A stretch of DNA of 64,000 bases from Pseudomonas sp. GTDB taxonomy: Bacteria > Pseudomonadota > Gammaproteobacteria > Pseudomonadales > Pseudomonadaceae. The position numbers and the translations under genes are program-made. The stretch lies in NCBI GenBank assembly GCA_007713455.1, contig VMRT01000027.1, forward strand, positions 1-64,000, given 5' to 3'. Each line of letters opens with the position of its first letter. The first letter of the stretch is position 1. The notes beneath the pieces are model-generated. The model saw only the letters and a list, made by a program, of their open reading frames with translations, was not told the DNA's origin and ran no database searches. Of the stretch, positions 58,093 to 64,000 are shown piece by piece.

Positions 58093-59487
58093 TTACTCGG
58101 CCGGGTTGGCGGCGTTGTCGCCCGGACCACGGCGGCGGCGCCCCCCGCGACGACGCTTCTTCGCTCCGCCGGCTTCTTCCTTGTTGCTGAGGCCGCGAAT
58201 CATGTTGCGACGTTCGCTGTCGCTGGCTTCCTGATATTCGGTCCACCAGTCGCCGAGGCCGTTGGTTTTCTCTCCGGCGCTTTCGCGTAGCAGAAGGAAA
58301 TCGTAGCCGGCGCGGAAGCGCGGATTTTCCAGCAACTGATCGGCGCGGCGCCCCTGGCGGCGCGGCAGGCGCTCCTGCATGTCCCAGATCTCGCGCATGG
58401 GGATGGTGAAGCGTTTCGGAATCGCGGTGCGCTGGCACTGCTCCCAGATGATGTCGTGCGCCGCTTCCTGCATCGCCGGGATCGGCGGCATGCCACGGTC
58501 CTGCAGTTCCAGTACGCGGGCGGGCAGGGCGGGCCAGAGCAGTGCGGCAAAGAGGAATGCCGGCGTCACCGGTTTGCCCTGCTGAATGCGCAGGTCGGTG
58601 TTGGCCAGGGCGTTGCGGATCAGCGTGCCGGCGTATTCCGGGTTGCGCTCGAGTGCTGCGGCGCTCGCCGGGAACAGCGGGGCGAAGAGATCGTATTCGA
58701 GCAGCAGCTCGAAGGTGCGCTCGGCCTTGCCGCCGAGGAATAGCTTGAGCACTTCGTCGAACAGGCGTGCCGAGGGAATGCCGTCGAGCAGGTCGGCGAG
58801 GTCGACGATGGGTTCGGCGCTGTGCCGTTCGATCTCGAAGTCGAGCTTGGCGGCGAAACGCACGGCACGCAGCATGCGCACCGGGTCTTCCTGGTAGCGC
58901 TGCTCGGGGTCGCCGATCAGACGGATCAGGCGATTGCGGATGTCGTGTACGCCACGGGTGTGGTCGAGGATGCGCTCGGTAGTCGGATCGTAATACAGCG
59001 CATTGATGGTGAAGTCGCGGCGCTGGGCGTCGTCTTCGAGGGTGCCATAGATGTTGTCACGCAGGATGCGGCCGCTCTCGTTGCGCGAAGCGAGATGGCT
59101 GGCGTCGTCGTCATCCTCTTCCGGATGGTTGGCGCGGAAGGTGGCGACCTCGATGATCTCGCGACCGAAATGAACATGCACCAGCTTGAAACGGCGTCCG
59201 ATCACGCGGGCGTTGCGGAATTCGGCGCGGACCTGTTCGGGGGTCGCGCTGGTCGCGACGTCGTAATCCTTGGGATTCAGCTGCAGCAGCAGGTCGCGCA
59301 CGCAGCCGCCGACCACATATGCCTCGTAACCCGCCTGCTGCAGTCGTTCGACCACGCTCACCGCGTAACGACTGATCTCGTTGCGATGCAGGGAATGCTG
59401 CCGGCTGGACAGAATTTCAGGTGTGCGGCGGGGATGCGGGATGCGGCGCAGAGGAAGACGAAAAGACTGGAACAGCTTTTTCAGCAT
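58093..59487 (-). CDS. pcnB: Poly(A) polymerase I
   Basis: The 464-residue nucleotidyltransferase has the class-II head YVVGGCVRDLLLQLNPKDYD with the catalytic Asp pair, FKLVHVHFGREIIEVATFR, RRDFTINALYYDP, and the RNA-binding region EDPVRMLRAVRFAAKLDF. The C terminus ends in a very basic stretch (KKRRRGGRRRRGPGD). It adds A tails that promote RNA decay, including of small RNAs such as CrcZ (general knowledge of the enzyme). The ATG at 59487 gives MLKKLFQSF; a TTG three codons earlier is unlikely. Confidence 0.97.
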   Translation of the reverse strand: MLKKLFQSFRLPLRRIPHPRRTPEILSSRQHSLHRNEISRYAVSVVERLQQAGYEAYVVGGCVRDLLLQLNPKDYDVATSATPEQVRAEFRNARVIGRRFKLVHVHFGREIIEVATFRANHPEEDDDDASHLASRNESGRILRDNIYGTLEDDAQRRDFTINALYYDPTTERILDHTRGVHDIRNRLIRLIGDPEQRYQEDPVRMLRAVRFAAKLDFEIERHSAEPIVDLADLLDGIPSARLFDEVLKLFLGGKAERTFELLLEYDLFAPLFPASAAALERNPEYAGTLIRNALANTDLRIQQGKPVTPAFLFAALLWPALPARVLELQDRGMPPIPAMQEAAHDIIWEQCQRTAIPKRFTIPMREIWDMQERLPRRQGRRADQLLENPRFRAGYDFLLLRESAGEKTNGLGDWWTEYQEASDSERRNMIRGLSNKEEAGGAKKRRRGGRRRRGPGDNAANPAE

Positions 59488-59707
59488 GGGGGGCAACTGT
59501 GTGGCGGAAGACGGGCCGGTGTCGCGAATGGCCGCGAAACCTGCGCGGATTCTAGCACCGAGAGTGCTGGATGTTGAACGATGCGTAGGGAGGTGTCAAA
59601 AAGCATCGTGCGCCGCGTCACGCAGGCAGTGCTTGGCGCAGGGCGGAGGCCACGCGATTGTCGAGCAGTAAGACTGCTGTGAAGGAAAATGGGTAAGCCC
59701 CGGATAG

Positions 59708-60073
59708 CACAAAGGGGAGCCGAAGCTCCCCTTTGAATACTGTTGCGTGCTTTATTGTTATTAGTCGCTCAGGCGTTGCTGTTTTTGTTGTTCGCCTGTT
59801 CCATCGGGCCGTGGCCGTCAGGAGCACTCCACACTGGGAGCTAATAGCAAACGGATTTCTTTGGTCGCTGACTTTGCCTTGATCTTCGATCCAACCAGTG
59901 CGGGCCCTGCTGATGCAGTTTTTTGTTGTTCTCGGCCTGGTCGTGGGGCGAACCCCGTGGCAAGTCCTCTCCAAAAGAATCAGTTAGCTGCGCCTCCGCC
60001 TTCTTGTCTTTATTTTGCTGGAGCCGTTACGTCTTGTTCTTATTGTGGGATCTGCTTGTTATTGTTGTTGTGC
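59708..60073 (-). ncRNA. crcZ: CrcZ, Hfq/Crc-sequestering small RNA
   Basis: Read on the minus strand, the RNA begins GCACAACAACAATAACAAGC and contains about six A-rich CA motifs of the AAnAAnAA type (for example AATAAGAACAAG, AACAACAAAAAA, AACAACAAAAAC, AATAACAATAAA). It ends at an AAAGGGGAGC/GCTCCCCTTT hairpin with a TTCG loop (59711-59734). It lies directly downstream of cbrB and has a sigma-54 promoter, exactly as crcZ in other Pseudomonas. CrcZ titrates Hfq and Crc, relieving catabolite repression when CbrAB is active. The ends are predicted: about 366 nt, somewhat shorter than the P. aeruginosa RNA. No ORF of note lies here. Confidence 0.93.
59711..59734 (-). terminator. Terminator of crcZ
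   Basis: AAAGGGGAGC (59711-59720) and GCTCCCCTTT (59725-59734) form a perfect 10-bp stem; on the minus strand the loop is TTCG and TTTGTGC follows. Confidence 0.9.
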
Positions 60074-60083
60074 CTGTAAGTAA

Positions 60084-60099
60084 GCAGTTGTCGTGCCAC
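60084..60099 (-). promoter_or_regulatory. Sigma-54 promoter of crcZ
   Basis: On the minus strand GTGGCACG-ACAA-CTGCT places GG and GC with correct -24/-12 spacing; it differs from the consensus at two non-critical positions. Transcription is predicted at 60073-60072. The CbrB gene upstream encodes the expected activator. Confidence 0.87.
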
Positions 60100-60156
60100 T
60101 TTTTGAAAGTCCTTATTTATCAATGGCTTGGTAATTATCTAGACTGAGGCGGGCAA

Positions 60157-60198
60157 TAAAAAACCGGGGCAGCGTTACCGTTGCTCCCGGTTTTTGTT
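60157..60198 (-). terminator. Terminator of cbrB
   Basis: AAAAACCGGG (60159-60168) and CCCGGTTTTT (60186-60195) pair, with T runs on the minus strand. It lies between the cbrB stop and the crcZ promoter, so crcZ is transcribed independently. Confidence 0.88.
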
Positions 60199-60223
60199 AC
60201 GAGTCATGGCGGGCGGTAACAGA

Positions 60224-61636
60224 TTACCCGGCCGCGCTACTCGACTTGCGCCGCGGAATTCCCAGGCGCTGGCGGCGTTCCCACAGACATTTGCGGCTGA
60301 TGCCCAGCTTGCGAGCCAGCTCGGTCTCGGTCATGTGATCCTGATGCTCGAGCACGAAGTGCTGGAAGTAGTCCTCCAGCGACAGATCCTCGGTCGGCTC
60401 GTTGCCCGTGGCGATGCCGCGAATGGTGCCAAGGGGCTCGTCGAAATCGTCGTCCAGTTCGCCCAGCTCGATATCGATGCCCAGCAGCTCGGCGTCGATC
60501 TCCGGGCTTTCGCTGAGAATGGCCGCGCGCTCGATCGCGTTTTCCAGCTCGCGAACGTTGCCCGGCCACGAGTAGTGACGGATCGCCTGCTCGGCATCGC
60601 GGGAAAAATGCAGGTCGTCGCTGCTCATGCGCTCACCCTGGCGTGCCAGGAACGCTTTGGCGATCTCCAGCACGTCACCACCCCGCTCGCGCAGCGGCGG
60701 CAGCTTGAGCGCGATGACGTGCAGGCGGTAATAGAGGTCTTCACGGAACTGGCCGGTCTTGGCCAGGGTTTTCAGATCCCGGTGCGTGGCAGCGATCAGG
60801 CGTACGTCGACCTTCTGTGACTGCACCGAACCAACCCGGCGGATCTCGCCTTCCTGCAGGACCCGGAGCAGACGTGCCTGTGCCTCGAGCGGCAGTTCGC
60901 CGATCTCGTCGAGAAACAGAGTGCCACCGTCAGCGGCTTCGACCAGCCCGGCGCGGCCAGCGCTGGCACCGGTGAAGGCGCCTTTCTCGTGTCCGAACAG
61001 TTCGGATTCGATCAGCGTTTCCGGGATGGCCGCGCAGTTGACGGAAATCATCGGGGCCTTGGCGCGGCGCGAGAGGTTATGCAGCGCGCGGGCGACCAGT
61101 TCCTTGCCGGTGCCCGATTCGCCCTGGATCAGCACGTTGGAGTCGGTCGGGGCGACCTTGCGGATCTTGCCGAACAGGTCCTGCATGGGCGCGCAGTGGC
61201 CGATGATGCCGATGTCTTCTCGGTCGGTTGTCGCTGAGGCGGCGCTTGCGCCACGGGAGGGCTGCGCTTGTGTCGCTGCGTTGTGCTGATGGTCGGTGAG
61301 GATGCGTGCCACGGTCTGCAGCATCTCGTCATGGTCGAACGGTTTGGCGATGTAGTCGACTGCGCCCATCTTCATCGAGTCCACGGCCGAGCGCAGGCTG
61401 GCGTAGCTGGTCATGATCAGCACCGGGGTACCTTCGGCGAGCTTGATCAGCTCGGTGCCGGGGGCGCCGGGAAGTCTCAGGTCGCTGACGATGAGGTCGA
61501 AACCCGGGATGCTGTAGCGCTCCTGTGCTTCCTGCACCGAGCCGGCTTCGCTGACCTCGTACTGGTTACGCTCGAGGAGGCGTCGCAGGGCGGAGCGGAT
61601 GATGGTTTCGTCTTCGACGATCAGAATGTGTGACAT
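60224..61636 (-). CDS. cbrB: CbrB, sigma-54 response regulator
   Basis: The 470-residue regulator has a receiver domain ([19 protein letters not shown]) with phosphoacceptor Asp52 in IVSDLRLPG, a sigma-54 activator AAA domain with Walker [14 protein letters not shown], the sigma-54 contact loop EKGAFTGA and Walker [14 protein letters not shown], and a C-terminal Fis-type HTH ([20 protein letters not shown]). CbrB activates crcZ and amino-acid and carbon catabolic genes in Pseudomonas. The start at 61636 gives the usual N terminus. It lies 61 bp downstream of cbrA. Confidence 0.97.
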   Translation of the reverse strand: MSHILIVEDETIIRSALRRLLERNQYEVSEAGSVQEAQERYSIPGFDLIVSDLRLPGAPGTELIKLAEGTPVLIMTSYASLRSAVDSMKMGAVDYIAKPFDHDEMLQTVARILTDHQHNAATQAQPSRGASAASATTDREDIGIIGHCAPMQDLFGKIRKVAPTDSNVLIQGESGTGKELVARALHNLSRRAKAPMISVNCAAIPETLIESELFGHEKGAFTGASAGRAGLVEAADGGTLFLDEIGELPLEAQARLLRVLQEGEIRRVGSVQSQKVDVRLIAATHRDLKTLAKTGQFREDLYYRLHVIALKLPPLRERGGDVLEIAKAFLARQGERMSSDDLHFSRDAEQAIRHYSWPGNVRELENAIERAAILSESPEIDAELLGIDIELGELDDDFDEPLGTIRGIATGNEPTEDLSLEDYFQHFVLEHQDHMTETELARKLGISRKCLWERRQRLGIPRRKSSSAAG

Positions 61637-61697
61637 CAGTACTCTCTCGACGGTCTGGAGGCATAACCGGCAAAGGGCCGGCACGGCAGTCGCCTCT

Positions 61698-64000
61698 TCA
61701 ACTTACGGCATGGGACGCTTCGACATGCCGCGGCAGGGTGATGCGAAAACGGGTGCCGCGCTGTGTTTCCGGGTCGGCCGGGCTGTCGATATCGATCTGG
61801 CCATAATGCTCTTCAATGATCGAATAGACCAGCGCGAGGCCCAGGCCGGTGCCTTCGCCAGGGTCCTTGGTGGTGAAGAATGGCTCGAACAGCCGGTCCT
61901 GGATGTCCTTCGGAATGCCGCTGCCTTCGTCTTCCACCGTCAGGTACACCGACTGTTCGGCAACTTCGCTGCTGATGCGGATCAAGCCGCCTTGCGGCGA
62001 CGCGTCGCGGGCGTTGGATAGCAGGTTGATCAGCACCTGGGCGAGCCGCTGCGGATCGCCCTCGGCGAAATGCGTCGGATCGCAGATGTTGATGAACTGC
62101 ACTTCGGTGCGGTTGCGGTTGAGCGAGAGCAGGCCGATGGCGTCCTGCGTCACCTGCGCCAGGCTCACCGGATACAGCTGCTGCTGGCGCTCGCCGGCGT
62201 GGGCGAAGCTCATCAGCGATTGCACGATGCGCGATACGCGTTTGGTCTGCTCGATGATCTGGCCGCTGATCTCGACGATCTCTCCATCGCCTTCACGTTC
62301 GTCCCGCAGGTTCTGCGCCAGGCAGGCAATGCCGGTGATCGGGTTGCCGATCTCGTGTGCCACGCCGGCGGCCAGGCGGCCAATGCTCGCCAGGCGTTCG
62401 GAGTGAACCAGGCGGTCTTCGAGCTGCTGTGTTTCGGTCAGGTCCTCGACCAGCAGCACGAGGCCGCTGTTGCCCGGTGCCAGTGGCTCGGCAATGGCTG
62501 CCTTGTGCAGGTTGAGGCAGCGGCGATGGCCGTTGTGCGCCAGCCGCTGCTTGTGCAGGTGTTCATCGGCCTGCTCGATGAAGTCGCTCAGCAGGCTGCG
62601 CCAGGGTTCGGCGATGGTCGTCAGGCGCGAGCCGACGACTTGCAGCGCGGGGATCTCGGTGAGTTCCTCGAGCGCACGGTTCCACATGAGGATTTCCTGA
62701 TCCTTGGCCAGCGAGCAGACGCCCATGGGCAGCTCCTGCAGTGTTTGCCGGTGATAGCGGCGCAGGGCGTCCAATTCTGCGGCCAGGCCGGTCAGGCGCG
62801 AGTGATAGTCCTCCAGCCGGCTTTCGATGAAGTGGATGTCCTCGGTGATGTAGCCGTCGGCACCGTTCTTGTAGGCCAGGAAATTCTCGACGATGTCCTG
62901 GGCTACGCTGGGGCCCATCAGGCCGGAGAGATTGGCTTCGATACGATCGCGCAGGCGGCGCAGCGCGTAGGGGCGATGCTCGTCGAACGGTAGCTGCAGA
63001 TCGCGCAGGGCCTGTTCCACCTCCCGTTGCGCGGTCTTGGCGCCCAGTGGCTTGGCCAGCTGAGTGGCGAACTCCTGTGGTGAGGCGGCGGTCAGTTCGC
63101 GCCGTTGCGGGCGGCGGACGTTCTCTACGGCGCAGGTCTCGGCAGCGCTCTGCTCCTCGGGGCTGGTTTCACTGAAGATCGAGAACAGCGAGAACGCCAG
63201 GACGTTGACCGCCAGTGACGCGATTGCCGCCAGGTGCCAGCTGGTGTCGTCCAGTACATAGACGACGTTGAACAGCGGAATGTAGAAGCCGTCCAGGTTG
63301 CCCACCAGCGGTAGCAGCATGGTCACTACCCAGACGCCGATGCCGGCCAGCAGGCCCGCGATGTAGCCGCGGCGATTGGCGGTCGGCCAGTAGAGCACGG
63401 ACAGCACGCCCGGCAGGAACTGCAGGGTGGCGACGAAGGCGACGATTCCGAGGTTGGACAGGTCCTGCTCGGCACCGAGCAGCAGGTAGAAGCCGTAACC
63501 GGCCATGATGATGGCGAAGATCAGGCTGCGGCGCGTCCACTTCAGCCAGCGGTAGATGTTGCCTTCGCTGGATGGCTGATACAGCGGCAGCACCAAGTGG
63601 TTGAGCGCCATGCCCGACAGTGCCAGGGTGCTGACGATGATCAGCCCGCTGGATGCCGAGAGACCGCCGACGAAGGCCAGCAGCGCCAGGGTTTCGCTCT
63701 GTGCGGCGATGCCCAGGCCCAAGGTGAAGTACTCGGGGTTGGTGCTGACCCCCAGCTTGAGTCCGGCCCAGAGGATCAGCGGCACGGCCAGGCTCATCAG
63801 CAGCAGATAGAGCGGCAGGCCCCAGCTGGCGCTCACCAGGCCGCGAGGATCGAGGTTCTCGGTGAAGGTCATGTGATACATGTGCGGCATCACGATGGCC
63901 GAGGCAAAGAACACCAGCAGCAGTGTGCGCCAGGGCCCTTCCTGCAAGGGCGTGTGCAGTGCCTGCAGCGCCGACTGGTTCTGCAGCAGCCAGATCTCCA
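61698..64000 (-). CDS. cbrA: CbrA, transporter-like sensor kinase (3' part)
   Basis: The frame runs off the right edge; 766 C-terminal residues are visible and about 200 N-terminal residues are missing. The first part is a SLC5/PutP-like transporter domain with several membrane helices ([38 protein letters not shown]). A linker and PAS-like region follow ([20 protein letters not shown]). The kinase core has the phosphoacceptor His in [15 protein letters not shown], the N box [14 protein letters not shown] and G boxes VEDEGSGIP and [13 protein letters not shown]. CbrA with CbrB controls carbon-nitrogen balance, and its transporter part has been linked to histidine uptake. An in-frame TTG at 63947 is not the start. 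Confidence 0.96.
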   Translation of the reverse strand, partial: EIWLLQNQSALQALHTPLQEGPWRTLLLVFFASAIVMPHMYHMTFTENLDPRGLVSASWGLPLYLLLMSLAVPLILWAGLKLGVSTNPEYFTLGLGIAAQSETLALLAFVGGLSASSGLIIVSTLALSGMALNHLVLPLYQPSSEGNIYRWLKWTRRSLIFAIIMAGYGFYLLLGAEQDLSNLGIVAFVATLQFLPGVLSVLYWPTANRRGYIAGLLAGIGVWVVTMLLPLVGNLDGFYIPLFNVVYVLDDTSWHLAAIASLAVNVLAFSLFSIFSETSPEEQSAAETCAVENVRRPQRRELTAASPQEFATQLAKPLGAKTAQREVEQALRDLQLPFDEHRPYALRRLRDRIEANLSGLMGPSVAQDIVENFLAYKNGADGYITEDIHFIESRLEDYHSRLTGLAAELDALRRYHRQTLQELPMGVCSLAKDQEILMWNRALEELTEIPALQVVGSRLTTIAEPWRSLLSDFIEQADEHLHKQRLAHNGHRRCLNLHKAAIAEPLAPGNSGLVLLVEDLTETQQLEDRLVHSERLASIGRLAAGVAHEIGNPITGIACLAQNLRDEREGDGEIVEISGQIIEQTKRVSRIVQSLMSFAHAGERQQQLYPVSLAQVTQDAIGLLSLNRNRTEVQFINICDPTHFAEGDPQRLAQVLINLLSNARDASPQGGLIRISSEVAEQSVYLTVEDEGSGIPKDIQDRLFEPFFTTKDPGEGTGLGLALVYSIIEEHYGQIDIDSPADPETQRGTRFRITLPRHVEASHAVS

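Overview
The window looks like the chromosome of a Pseudomonas of the stutzeri group (Stutzerimonas). DNA is GC-rich. The order smpB-ratA-rnfH-bamE-fur-recN-grpE-dnaK-dnaJ-dapB-carAB-greA ... ftsH-folP-glmM-tpiA-secG-tRNA-Leu-tRNA-fMet-rimP-nusA-infB-rbfA-truB-rpsO-pnp ... pgi-panD-panC-panB-folK-pcnB-crcZ-cbrB-cbrA is the Pseudomonas core order. Use of a LutABC-type L-lactate oxidase plus an Fe-S D-lactate dehydrogenase, instead of LldD, points to the stutzeri branch; the species is an inference.

Region 1 (1-7150) is accessory DNA. It holds the 3' part of umuD, umuC (error-prone polymerase V), an MvaT-family silencer, about 1.1 kb of non-coding DNA packed with perfect and near-perfect inverted repeats (2414-2689), and two tyrosine recombinases on the minus strand. 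The larger recombinase starts about 100 bp from the 3' end of the tmRNA gene ssrA (7153-7531, minus strand), a common island integration site. No second copy of the ssrA end is visible, so the far end of the island must lie left of the window.

Region 2 (7531-16864) is lactate use: lldP, lutA, lutB, lutC and dld run leftwards, the last four joined by 4-base ATGA overlaps. The divergent FadR-type regulator lldR reads rightwards, and two TGGT-N3-ACCA operator candidates lie between them.

Region 3 (16937-31930) is housekeeping: trans-translation (smpB), envelope (bamE), iron (fur), SOS repair (recN with a LexA box), heat shock (grpE and dnaK, each with its own sigma-32 promoter, then dnaJ), lysine (dapB), carbamoyl phosphate (carA with a TTG start and an upstream terminator-like leader, then carB), and greA.

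Region 4 (31931-46926) is ftsH to pnp, the membrane protease and translation/RNA cluster. The rlmE gene normally found between yhbY and ftsH is not there; its place is a 480-bp stretch with no convincing gene.

Region 5 (46927-64000) has a BON-domain periplasmic protein behind a textbook sigma-54 promoter, an envelope operon (DUF748 plus two DUF2845 paralogues), a methyltransferase, an MpaB-like protein, pgi, pantothenate synthesis (panBCD), folK, pcnB, the small RNA crcZ with its own sigma-54 promoter, and the CbrA/CbrB carbon-nitrogen balance two-component system. CbrB, CrcZ and CbrA together are the core of Pseudomonas carbon catabolite repression. The cbrA gene runs off the right edge.
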